Shown here: in pieces, positions 16,792-24,736 of the stretch | Layout: every line of letters starts with the position of its first letter | Numbering within the stretch: position 1 is the stretch's first letter | Assembly (NCBI RefSeq): GCF_004348675.1 | Contig: NZ_SMKN01000003.1 | Span: forward strand, 1-64,000 | From: Micromonospora sp. KC606 | Lineage (GTDB): Bacteria; Actinomycetota; Actinomycetes; Mycobacteriales; Micromonosporaceae | Direction of reading: 5' to 3' | Length of the DNA stretch: 64,000 nt | The notes under the pieces: generated by a model | The model's input: the letters and a program-made list of their open reading frames with translations, nothing else | Told to the model about the DNA's origin: nothing | The model's database searches: none | Program-made: the position numbers and the translations under genes

Positions 16792-17892
16792 CTACGGGAA
16801 GAGGTGGCGGTGGATGGGGTGGTTGCGGAACGCGCCACCCCGGTACGGGGAACTGTGGCTGGCCGAGCGGGTACCGGCGGCCGCGGTGCGCAGCACCGCG
16901 GCGAGGTGATAGTCCGGGTGTACCCCGTCCTCGCTCAGGGTCGACGTAACGGTCAGGTCGAGCACGTCGCCCGCTTCGACCGGATGCTCCGAGTCGAACA
17001 GCGGAAAGTAGATGGACGCCCAGTTGCTCGCCACCCGCAGCGCGTCCAGTGGCTCCCCGTCGGGCAGGCCCCAGAGCCGCAGCCAGGTCAGCACCCCGTC
17101 CACCACGCCCGGTCGGTCGATGGCGAGGCGGACCGACTGCCGCTGCTCCAGCGGCAGCTGGCCGTTGAGGTCGAGGAACTCCACAACCTGACCGTCGCCG
17201 AGCAACGCGTCGCGGGCTGGGTGCTCGATGCGCAGGCGTACGTCAAACGGGGCTCCGTGCCACTCGAAGATGGTCTTCAGGTAGTTGAGCGAGTCCGCCG
17301 CGAAGGCCACGGGCCCGCCCGCGAAGAGCCGCCGGAAGGCGACCGGCGCGGCGAGTGTGACGCATCGGGCCGGCACGACCGCGGCATTCGGAGTGAGGTG
17401 CCGGCGCCGGGCATCGGTGAGCACCGCGGCGACGCCCTCGGCCCCGGCCAGCGATCCGATGATCTCGGCGACGCAGACTTCCGCCTTCGGGGAGATGTCG
17501 AGTTCGGTGGAGACCCCGCGCAGCAGAGTAACTCGCTCTCTGGTGCCCGGTTCCGCCAGCCACGCCCCGGCCCGCTGGAACGACTCCTCCATCGCCTCCA
17601 TCGCGAAGACCTGGCGGGCGCCGTACCGCACGCTCTCCCGCGCCCAGAGCAGGTCCGCGCCGGTACCGATGTCGAGCACCACCCGGCCGGCGGCCAACCG
17701 GGCCAGCGCGGCGCGGAACCGCTGGTTGCGCTCCTCGTCGTCGGTCATCCGCGCGTACGACACCGCGTCGTAACACGGGTACTCGCCGATACTGGGGCCG
17801 AGGGTGGGGACGCCGGGTGCCGCGGTTTGTGCCGGGTCCACCAGGACCCGCACGGTCGACCCGGCCACCACCATGTTGACGGAGGTGGTCAT
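16792..17892 (-). CDS. PRMT-like SAM-dependent methyltransferase
   Basis: A 366-residue class I methyltransferase resembling protein arginine methyltransferases. The SAM site is V-V-L-D-I-G-T-G-A-D-L-L-W-A (residues about 70-83), followed by V-F-A-M-E-A-M-E at strand 2, and a PRMT-like beta-barrel C-terminal half follows. An E-x-I-G-S-L loop (V-A-E-I-I-G-S-L) stands where PRMTs have the first glutamate of the double-E loop that holds a guanidino group. It is the last gene of the operon, 32 nt after the amidinotransferase, so a small-molecule guanidine is a plausible substrate. The final 25 residues run into ISL3-derived DNA and may not be native. Confidence 0.78.
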   Translation of the reverse strand: MTTSVNMVVAGSTVRVLVDPAQTAAPGVPTLGPSIGEYPCYDAVSYARMTDDEERNQRFRAALARLAAGRVVLDIGTGADLLWARESVRYGARQVFAMEAMEESFQRAGAWLAEPGTRERVTLLRGVSTELDISPKAEVCVAEIIGSLAGAEGVAAVLTDARRRHLTPNAAVVPARCVTLAAPVAFRRLFAGGPVAFAADSLNYLKTIFEWHGAPFDVRLRIEHPARDALLGDGQVVEFLDLNGQLPLEQRQSVRLAIDRPGVVDGVLTWLRLWGLPDGEPLDALRVASNWASIYFPLFDSEHPVEAGDVLDLTVTSTLSEDGVHPDYHLAAVLRTAAAGTRSASHSSPYRGGAFRNHPIHRHLFP

Positions 17893-17924
17893 CGTGCTCC
17901 TCGATCGGACTGGACGCGGGCCGC

Positions 17925-19040
17925 TCAGTCCAGGTAGTTCTCCGGTCCGCCGGTGCGGACGGTGTCCAGCGTGACGCAGTGGAAGCCGCCGCCAAGCGCC
18001 CGGGCGTGGCGCAGCCGGTGCGGCAGCACGGTGATGCCGCGCTGCTCCAGTGCGCTGATCAGCTCCGGCTGGTCGGCGTCGACGATCGCGTGCTCCTCGT
18101 CCACCATCAGCAGGTTCATGCTGATCCAGTGTTCGCTCAGGGTGGGTTGCCAGATCGCGGGCTGGCGCAGCGGCGGACACCACAGCACGTCCCAGCCGCG
18201 CAGCGGTTCCGGGACCGCGTCCGGTTTGATCCGGCCCGGGTTGAGCAGCACCAGGCCGGGGCGCAGGAAGGAGATGGTGCTGTCGATGTGGGTGTAGCCG
18301 TAGATCCCGCGCAGCGGGTGTACCCGGATGTCCCCGAGCAGCCGGACGGTGGATTCCAGCCAGCGCAGTCCGAGCTCGTTGCCGCTGCGGGACACCTGGT
18401 AGAACAGGTCCCGCCCGAGGCGGAGCACGTTGGCGGCGTCGAAGACCGGCTCGGCCTCGCCCAGGTCGGGCAGGCCGTCCGCGTCGACCAGGTACAGCTC
18501 GTCGGGCAGTTGCGGCCTGGGCGCCGCCAGCCAGGTGGCGCCGCGCAGCAGGTAGTCCTGGAAGAGCGGGCGCAGCCCGAACAGCTCGAAGTAGCGGGCC
18601 CGCGTCGGACTGGGGGCCTCGATGATGGTGGAACCGACGACCAGGGTGAGGTCGCGGGGGCAGTACGACTGGAATCCGGCGCTGCGCCATTGGGGGGTGG
18701 CGAACTCCCTGCCGTGGTCGACGACCGCGGGCTGGTGCACGGTCACACCCAGCTCTCGCAGGGTGGCGACGAACACGGCCAGGTCCTCGTCCGTCTCCTC
18801 GACGATGTGTGCCGGCACCTCACCCACCTCGAGCTTGCCCAGCTCCGCCCGGGTCAGCTTCGGGTAGCAGGTCAGCCACGCGGACGGGTCGTCCTGCTCG
18901 GGGATGCGGCTGTGCTTGGCGTGCCCGACGACGATCTCGCGGAGGGAGGTGAACTCGTCCCAGGAGCTGACTGCCGGCAGACCGGAAGGGTCGGGGGTGG
19001 TGGACGGGGCTGGCCTGGTGACCATCTGGTCAGCGGTCAC
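17925..19040 (-). CDS. Amidinotransferase (arginine:glycine / inosamine-phosphate type)
   Basis: A 371-residue enzyme that moves the amidino group of arginine to an amine acceptor through a covalent amidino-cysteine. The nucleophile is near Cys355 in G-G-G-F-H-C-V-T-L-D, and the partner His/Asp lie in G-Y-T-H-I-D-S. The N-terminal S-S-W-D-E-F-T-S-L-R-E-I-V-V-G is also typical. The GTG at 19040 is 2 nt after the MaoC stop; ATG 19025 is equally possible and neither has a clear ribosome site. In ketomemicin-type pathways the acceptor is the alpha-amine of an amino acid, giving an N-amidino residue. The family also includes StrB and the saxitoxin enzyme SxtG. Confidence 0.9.
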   Translation of the reverse strand: MTADQMVTRPAPSTTPDPSGLPAVSSWDEFTSLREIVVGHAKHSRIPEQDDPSAWLTCYPKLTRAELGKLEVGEVPAHIVEETDEDLAVFVATLRELGVTVHQPAVVDHGREFATPQWRSAGFQSYCPRDLTLVVGSTIIEAPSPTRARYFELFGLRPLFQDYLLRGATWLAAPRPQLPDELYLVDADGLPDLGEAEPVFDAANVLRLGRDLFYQVSRSGNELGLRWLESTVRLLGDIRVHPLRGIYGYTHIDSTISFLRPGLVLLNPGRIKPDAVPEPLRGWDVLWCPPLRQPAIWQPTLSEHWISMNLLMVDEEHAIVDADQPELISALEQRGITVLPHRLRHARALGGGFHCVTLDTVRTGGPENYLD

Positions 19041-19042
19041 TG

Positions 19043-19603
19043 TCAGTATCCTACTCTGGAGTCGATGCTGGATTCCTGGGTTGGCACCAGGAAGCTGCGG
19101 TCGAAGGTGAGCACCACCTCGCCGGTGGCCTTGATTCCGGTGGTGCGGCAGCTCACGATGCCCTCGCCCGGACGGCTTGCGGAGAGCCGCTTGGCGGTCA
19201 CCTCGCTCTGGGCGTACAGGGTGTCGCCGACGAAGACCGGGTGGGACAGGCGAATCCGGTCCCACCCGAGGTTCGCGATCGCCCGGCCGCTGGTGCTGCG
19301 GGCGGTCATCCCGCCGACGATGCTCAGCGTCACCAGGCTGGAGACGAGCGGCTTGCCCCACCGGCCCTGGGCGGCGTACGCGCCGTCGATGTGCAACGGT
19401 GATGCATTCATGCTCAACATGCTCATCAGCACGTTGTCCATCTCGGTCACGGTACGGCCGGGGCGGTGCTCGATCACCGTACCGACGACGATCTCGTCGT
19501 AGTAGAAGCCGACCTGTTCGCGGTACCGGTGCTCACCCACCTTGCGGTACCCGGTCGGATGGGGCCGGTCCACAATCGGCTTCCCTTCCTGCTCAAAGGG
19601 CAT
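19043..19603 (-). CDS. MaoC-family dehydratase (mesaconyl-CoA hydratase-like)
   Basis: A 186-residue hot-dog-fold hydratase/dehydratase. The line F-Y-Y-D-E-I-V-V-G-T-V-I-E-H-R-P-G-R-T-V-T-E-M-D-N precedes the helix, A-S-P-L-H-I-D follows (the family has a D-x-x-x-x-x-H pair here), and L-S-H-P-V-F-V-G-D-T-L-Y is the closing strand. The closest known roles are mesaconyl-CoA hydratases, which dehydrate malyl-CoA-type thioesters. That is what a benzylmalyl-CoA product of the neighbouring aldolase would need. The ATG at 19603 overlaps the oxoamine synthase gene by 11 nt, so the two are translationally coupled. Confidence 0.88.
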   Translation of the reverse strand: MPFEQEGKPIVDRPHPTGYRKVGEHRYREQVGFYYDEIVVGTVIEHRPGRTVTEMDNVLMSMLSMNASPLHIDGAYAAQGRWGKPLVSSLVTLSIVGGMTARSTSGRAIANLGWDRIRLSHPVFVGDTLYAQSEVTAKRLSASRPGEGIVSCRTTGIKATGEVVLTFDRSFLVPTQESSIDSRVGY

Positions 19604-20834
19604 CGGTGAGCTCCCGTACGTGGTCGACGAAGGTGGCCAGGACCTTCTGGTCGATGTCCGCGCGGATCATGATCCGCAGCCCGGCCTGTCCCTGTGGCAC
19701 GATCGGGAAGAACACGGCGGAGCTGTAGAAGCCCCGCCGGTACAGCTCCGCGGAGAGCTGTACCGCCCGGTCGGCGTCGCCCACGGTGATCCGGCGTACC
19801 GGCAGGCCGTTGCCCGCGAACGAGGTGGGCAGAAGCTCGTCGAAGTACGCCACGTTGTCGTGCAGCCGACGCTGCAACTCGCCCAGCTCGGGTGAGCGGT
19901 GGATAGCGGCGCTCGCCAACGAGGCGCCCACCAGGGGCAGGGCCATGTTCTGTGACCAGCCCACCGGTCCGGCGTGCCTGGTCAGAAAGCCGTACGTCTT
20001 CGGGTCGCCGAGCATGGCCACGCCGCCGCCGGTGCCGAAGCCCTTGCCGAGGCTGGTGACGATGACGGTGAGCGGGTTCATGGTCAGTCGGGAGCGGACG
20101 AAACCCTCGCCCCGCTCGCCGACGATCGACAGCGAATGCGAGTCGTCGATGAACAGGAACAGCCCGTACCGGTCCTGGAGGTCCAGCAGGCCGTCCAGGG
20201 CGGCGGCACCTCCCATCGAGTACGCGCCGTCGGCGACGTACGCCACGCTGGGATACCGCCGGCAGACGTCCTCCAGGTAGTCCAGGTCGTTGTGGTCGCA
20301 GGTGAGGACCAGGCTCTCCTCGGCACAGATGGGCTTCACGTACGACATGCAGAAGTGGCAGAACCGGTCGAAGACCATCACCCGGGGGCCGCCCGGGGCA
20401 AGGTGCCCGGAGGCGACCAGGGGGAGGATGCCGGCGGTGAGGGCGCTGCACGAGGTGCCGGGAAGCACCTGGGTGCCGAACAGCTCGCCCAGTTCCTCCT
20501 CGAGGCGGTCCAGCAACTGGTGCCGGATACGGGTGGTGGAGGTGACCAGCCAGGTTGCGCCGGCCTCGCGCAGCGCCGCCACGGCGCCCTCGATCACCGC
20601 CGGGTGGTGATTGAGTCCGAGGTACGCGCAGGAGCACATGTTGACGAACTCACGGCCGGTCTCCCGGTCGACGAGCCGGTTGTTCGCGTCGCCCGAGGGC
20701 GTGTCGACCCTGATCCCGGTCAGGCCGTGGTCGGCCGCTGCCTGCCACACCGGGTCGGCGGTCCGGATCATCTTCTCCGCGTTGCGGTATCGGCGCGGCC
20801 CGATGATGTTCTGTTCCTCGTCTTTGCTCGTCAT
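19593..20834 (-). CDS. PLP-dependent alpha-oxoamine synthase
   Basis: A 413-residue fold-type I PLP enzyme of the KBL/BioF/ALAS group, which performs decarboxylative Claisen condensation of an amino acid with an acyl thioester. The PLP lysine is near K264 in T-S-L-G-K-G-F-G-T-G-G-G. The cofactor Asp/His pair is in F-I-D-D-S-H-S-L-S (canonical enzymes have D-E/D-A-H-G/S), and C-S-C-A-Y-L-G-L-N matches the family substrate motif. In ketomemicin biosynthesis this class joins an arginine- or lysine-type amino acid to an alpha,beta-unsaturated CoA thioester to build the ketomethylene unit. It is the third condensing step by gene order, 45 nt after the aldolase. Confidence 0.9.
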   Translation of the reverse strand: MTSKDEEQNIIGPRRYRNAEKMIRTADPVWQAAADHGLTGIRVDTPSGDANNRLVDRETGREFVNMCSCAYLGLNHHPAVIEGAVAALREAGATWLVTSTTRIRHQLLDRLEEELGELFGTQVLPGTSCSALTAGILPLVASGHLAPGGPRVMVFDRFCHFCMSYVKPICAEESLVLTCDHNDLDYLEDVCRRYPSVAYVADGAYSMGGAAALDGLLDLQDRYGLFLFIDDSHSLSIVGERGEGFVRSRLTMNPLTVIVTSLGKGFGTGGGVAMLGDPKTYGFLTRHAGPVGWSQNMALPLVGASLASAAIHRSPELGELQRRLHDNVAYFDELLPTSFAGNGLPVRRITVGDADRAVQLSAELYRRGFYSSAVFFPIVPQGQAGLRIMIRADIDQKVLATFVDHVRELTDAL

Positions 20835-20879
20835 CTCCCTTGTCCCTGTCGATGGGCCGGACGGCTGGTGTCCCGACGG

Positions 20880-21722
20880 TCAGCCAGACGGGTCGAACTC
20901 GTCGAGCAGCCGCCGGGACGCCTCGAAGAAGGGCCGACCCACCATCACCCCCTCCACGGTGGTGATGCCCTGGCCGCTGTGCTGCCCGGCGGCCACCACC
21001 CGGCGGGCCGCCTCCAGCGACTCGGCATCTGGCGAGAATGCCTGGTTGATGACGGCCACCTGGCGGGGATGCAGGGCGATCTTGCCGCTGAACCCAAGAT
21101 CCTGCGCCAGGATGGCCTCCCGCCGCAGTGCGGTCAGGTCCTGTAGGTGGAAGGTCGGTGAATCGATCGCCTCGACCTCGGCCGCCCGGGCGGCGTTCAC
21201 CACACGGGTGCGGGCATGCACCAGCGGCTCCCAGCGCAGCTGGATGCCGAGGGCGGACGCGTAGTCCGCAGACCCGAAGATCAGCGCACGCGGCCGGGGT
21301 GAGGCCGCCGCGATCGCGGCGGCGTTCTCCACCCCGCGCGGCGTCTCGATCACCGCGAACAGTTCCAGGTTCGGACCGGCCGGCCGGAGCAGCCGCGCCA
21401 CGATCTCGATGTCCCGGGGCGACTCCACCTTGGGCACCAGCACGATGGCCGGCTTGACCGGATACTCCCGTAGGGCGAGCAGGTCCCGCATGCCGTCCGG
21501 CTCGGTGATGGCGTTGACCCGCACGGCGCACCGGCGACCGGCGGCGCTCTCGCCGGTGAAGAAGGCTGTCGCCCGCACCCGGGCGTCGGCCTTGGCCGGC
21601 GCTGGCACCGAGTCCTCCAGGTCGACCAGGCAGATGTCGGCCCCGGAGCGGTGACAGTTGGCGTACCGGTCGGACGCGGTCGCCGGGGTGCAGAGCACGG
21701 AACGGCAGTACCGGGTGAACAT
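20880..21722 (-). CDS. HpcH/HpaI (CitE/malyl-CoA lyase-like) aldolase
   Basis: A 280-residue TIM-barrel aldolase. The motifs are C-L-V-D-L-E-D-S-V-P, L-V-P-K-V-E-S, A-V-I-E-T-P-R-G-V (metal Glu), F-G-S-A-D-Y-A-S-A-L-G and S-G-K-I-A-L-H-P-R-Q-V, the standard CitE/Mcl set. Such enzymes make or split beta-hydroxyacyl-CoA. In the proposed pathway it would condense a 2-oxo acid such as phenylpyruvate with an acyl-CoA. ATG 21722, preceded by GGGAGG, overlaps the previous stop in a TGATG junction and is preferred to GTG 21725. Confidence 0.9.
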   Translation of the reverse strand: MFTRYCRSVLCTPATASDRYANCHRSGADICLVDLEDSVPAPAKADARVRATAFFTGESAAGRRCAVRVNAITEPDGMRDLLALREYPVKPAIVLVPKVESPRDIEIVARLLRPAGPNLELFAVIETPRGVENAAAIAAASPRPRALIFGSADYASALGIQLRWEPLVHARTRVVNAARAAEVEAIDSPTFHLQDLTALRREAILAQDLGFSGKIALHPRQVAVINQAFSPDAESLEAARRVVAAGQHSGQGITTVEGVMVGRPFFEASRRLLDEFDPSG

Positions 21723-22750
21723 CACACCTCCCGGCGTACGTCGATGAGAACCTTGCCCCTGGTGGCTCGGGCGGCGACCGCCGCGTGCGCCGCGCCGGCC
21801 TCGGGCAGCGTCACCGCCCGGTCGACGTGCACCGCGAGCCGGCCCTGTGCCGCCAGTTCGAACAGCCGGTCAGCGATGCCGCACAACAGCTCGCGGTGGT
21901 CGACCACGTGCCGCATCCAGAACCCGGCGCAACCGATGGAGTCCCGCGCCAGTTGGGCGGTGGTCAGCGCGACGACGCCGGCGTCAGCATCAGCGCCGCT
22001 GGCGGCGGCACTGGAACCAGCGACGGCACTGGTGTCAGCGGCAGCGGTTTCGGGGCGCCAGCCTAGGCAGACCAGCCGCCCGAACGGCGCCAGGCCGGCC
22101 AGCCCGGCCCGGGCCACCGCGCCGCCGACCGAGTCGACGAACAGGTCCACCCCGGCGCCGCCGGCCGCCTCCCGTAGTTGGCCGGCCAGTTCCGGGTCCG
22201 CCGGGTCCAGCGCCACGTCCGCGCCGAGCCCTTTGACGAACTGCCGCTTGGCCGCGGTGGAGGCGAGCCCGATCACCGGGGAGGCGCCGAGCGCCACGGC
22301 GAGCTGCACCGCGAGGTGGCCCACTCCCCCGGCCGCCGCGGAGACCGCCACGCTCTCCCCTGCCCGCAGCCGCCCGGCCAGCAGCAGGGCCCCGTACGCG
22401 GTGCCGCCCTGCTCGAACAGGCCGACCGCCTGCGCATCGTCGATGCTCGCCGGGATCTCCACAGTGTACGCGTCCCGCGCCGCCACCACCTCGGCGTACC
22501 CGCCCCCCTGGCGCAGCAGCGCGACCACCCGCCGGCCGTCGGTCCGCCGGTGGCCGGCCGCCTCCACGCCGAGCACCGCGGGCAGCCGCAGCTGGGGGTG
22601 GGCCCCGGCCCGCTGCTCCAGGTCGTCGAAGTTAACCCCGGTCAGGGTCACATCGATCAGGCTCTCCCCCGGGCCGGGCAGCGGCTCGGGTATCCGCTCG
22701 ACGCGTAGCACTTCCGGGCCTCCGGGGCGACGCAGGACCACCGCCCGCAT
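21722..22750 (-). CDS. MDR-superfamily quinone/enoyl reductase-like enzyme
   Basis: A 342-residue medium-chain dehydrogenase/reductase without the catalytic zinc ligands. The GroES-like part has V-T-L-T-G-V-N-F-D-D-L-E, and the Rossmann nucleotide site reads S-A-A-A-G-G-V-G-H-L-A-V-Q-L. A low-complexity Ala/Asp/Ser insert near residues 245-270 (A-A-A-D-T-S-A-V-A-G) is unusual. In this operon it would reduce the double bond left by the dehydratase, before or after Claisen condensation. ATG 22750 is used; GTG 22762 is an in-frame alternative. It lies 100 nt downstream of the peptide ligase gene. Confidence 0.85.
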   Translation of the reverse strand: MRAVVLRRPGGPEVLRVERIPEPLPGPGESLIDVTLTGVNFDDLEQRAGAHPQLRLPAVLGVEAAGHRRTDGRRVVALLRQGGGYAEVVAARDAYTVEIPASIDDAQAVGLFEQGGTAYGALLLAGRLRAGESVAVSAAAGGVGHLAVQLAVALGASPVIGLASTAAKRQFVKGLGADVALDPADPELAGQLREAAGGAGVDLFVDSVGGAVARAGLAGLAPFGRLVCLGWRPETAAADTSAVAGSSAAASGADADAGVVALTTAQLARDSIGCAGFWMRHVVDHRELLCGIADRLFELAAQGRLAVHVDRAVTLPEAGAAHAAVAARATRGKVLIDVRREV

Positions 22751-22850
22751 ATACCTGTTCACCTTGGCCGCCGGGCGCCGATGCCGTCCGATCCCGTGCG
22801 GTCGGGTCCGCCGCCGTGGCGGCGGGTGCGGCCCGGCTGCGCGGCGCCGG

Positions 22851-24185
22851 TCACGGCGTGCCGTCCACGAAGAGCCGGCCCAGCCCGCGGTGCATCTCCT
22901 CCGCCGCGGCCAGGTCCTCCGCGATCGCACAGCAGGCGACGGTGCCGTCCCCGTCGACCTCGTTCGACGTGATCACGACTCCGGTACGGCTGGTCCGGTC
23001 GTAGGCCAGACCGGCCGCGGCGAGCCGGTCGACGGCCGCCCCGAACGACGGCACGACCCAGCCATCGCGTTCCAGGAAGACCCGTTTCTCCCGGTAGTCG
23101 GCGTCCACCACGCGGCCGTCGAGCACCAGGTGCACGTGGGTGGAGCCGGTGAGGCGGCAGTTCGTCTCGGTGAAGAGCACCTGCCCGTCCTGGGTGTGGA
23201 TGGCGTCGGCGCTGACCACCCCTCGGTAACCGAGTACCCGCAGGGACTCGACCAGCCGCTGGGCGCCGTCGAGCAACTCCGCTCTGGTCTCCGGCTCGAT
23301 TGTCTGCGCCGGCAGCACCGCGCCAATCGCCACCGGCTCCATCAGCAGCTCACCCACGCCGATCAGCTGGGCCCCTTCGTCTGCGATGAGAAACTCCGCG
23401 TAGACGGTGGTGGAGCCGGGAAAGAAGCGCTCCACCACCAGCCGGTGCGCGCGGTCCGCGGTGAGCCACTCCCAGCGCCGCTCCAGATAGGAGAGCACGG
23501 CGGAACGGTCCGGCAGCACCACCACGCGGGGCGCACCCGTCGGCTCCACACCATCGGTGCGGCTGAGGATCTCGTTGCCGAAACCACCGCCGTTGAACTC
23601 CAACTTCACCATCACGCTGTGGCCCTGGTCGAACAGGCCGGTGATCGCCTCCAGTGCCTGCTCCGGACGGCTGACGACGGTGCCCGGGGCGATCGGTACG
23701 CCGGCGCCCGCGGCCAGCGCCCGGAACCCGGCCTTGCTGTTCACCAGTGCGTCGCCGGCCTGGGCGCTGAACGGGTACCCGGGTAGGGCCGCCTCGGCGG
23801 CCAACGCCCGGGCGAGCCCGGTGACGCAGAGATCCTTGTAGACGGCGAGGATCTCGCCCGGTGGCCCGTTGCCGAAGGCGCGGCGGAGCTGCGCCACGAA
23901 GCCGGGATCGGTGAGCCGGTCCGGGGTGAGGAGGTCCGAGCCGAGGCTGCCGGGCGGGGGGACCACCAGGGTGAGGGAGGTGGCGTCGGTACCGGTCAGG
24001 CCGGTGACGTAACTCAGGTACTCCGGTGGCGGGGCGAACGGCAGCACCAGTACGTCGCCGTCCCGGGCGAACCAGAGCATGCGCTGCGCGACACAGCCGC
24101 CGCCACGGAGCTGGGCGGGGGTCAGCGCCGCGAGATCACCGACCATCTCCGAGGTCCGGCTGTTGCCGATGATCAACGTGGTCAT
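22851..24185 (-). CDS. ATP-grasp peptide ligase (PGM1-like)
   Basis: A 444-residue ATP-grasp ligase with a pre-ATP-grasp N-terminal domain (I-I-G-N-S-R-T-S-E-M-V-G-D-L then A-Q-R-M-L-W-F-A-R-D-G-D). It has the ATP-grasp elements V-M-V-K-L-E-F-N-G-G-G-F-G-N and T-E-T-N-C-R-L-T-G-S-T-H, which supply nucleotide and Mg ligands. This architecture is that of PGM1, the pheganomycin peptide ligase that uses N-amidino amino acids as N-terminal substrates. Pairing with an amidinotransferase makes ligation of an amidino amino acid to a pseudodipeptide likely. ATG 24185 has GGAG 8 nt upstream and is the first gene of the operon. Confidence 0.85.
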   Translation of the reverse strand: MTTLIIGNSRTSEMVGDLAALTPAQLRGGGCVAQRMLWFARDGDVLVLPFAPPPEYLSYVTGLTGTDATSLTLVVPPPGSLGSDLLTPDRLTDPGFVAQLRRAFGNGPPGEILAVYKDLCVTGLARALAAEAALPGYPFSAQAGDALVNSKAGFRALAAGAGVPIAPGTVVSRPEQALEAITGLFDQGHSVMVKLEFNGGGFGNEILSRTDGVEPTGAPRVVVLPDRSAVLSYLERRWEWLTADRAHRLVVERFFPGSTTVYAEFLIADEGAQLIGVGELLMEPVAIGAVLPAQTIEPETRAELLDGAQRLVESLRVLGYRGVVSADAIHTQDGQVLFTETNCRLTGSTHVHLVLDGRVVDADYREKRVFLERDGWVVPSFGAAVDRLAAAGLAYDRTSRTGVVITSNEVDGDGTVACCAIAEDLAAAEEMHRGLGRLFVDGTP

Positions 24186-24736
24186 GACCGCTCCATCGCT
24201 GTTGGCGGCGTGTCCGGCCCACGGCTTCGCCCCGGCCGGCATCGACCGGCGGCTGAGCATGCGACAGGAGACAGAGCCGGGTCACCGCCATGACCCAACA
24301 GATCCAAACATGGCAATCTTTGGAAGTTGCTTGGACGTCACGCTATCAATCATCACCGATGACAGCAATGAGTGACGCTACACACACCATGGGTAGTTGA
24401 AATGTCTGATTGGCACCCCTTCGCCAGGAAAGGCCCGCGAGGTGATACGTCCCGCTCGCGCCTCTGGGCAGCTCGCGGTCCGGCAACAAAATCCACGCGG
24501 GTAACGGGGATCAGGGACCGCGGTCAACGCGTGCAGCAGGCCGCCCCCCTCCGCAGAGGCCGCTCGATCACAAATCCCCAGCACCGGGCACCGCAGACAA
24601 ACCGTGCGATCGCACCGGAGCGGACGCGCATCCGAACCGCATTGTTCACCCCGGGTTCCCCGTCCCGTTGGTCGACCGCTGCTACCAACAAGCCGGGGTC
24701 TCCGGAGGTCAACGATTTCGGCGGAACGGAGCGTAG
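24186..24736. other. Divergent intergenic region, no gene
   Basis: These 551 bases separate the minus-strand biosynthetic operon from the plus-strand vWA/TelA operon. The part at 24290-24420 is A+T-rich relative to the surroundings and must contain both promoters. I could not assign -35/-10 pairs with confidence. The short open frames here lack ribosome sites and coding bias. Confidence 0.5.

Noticed and set aside
17925..20834. Saxitoxin-like pathway (oxoamine synthase plus amidinotransferase)
   Set aside because: SxtA and SxtG belong to the same families, but the PGM1-type ligase, MaoC dehydratase and malyl-CoA-lyase-like aldolase fit ketomemicin logic, and no other sxt-type genes are present.
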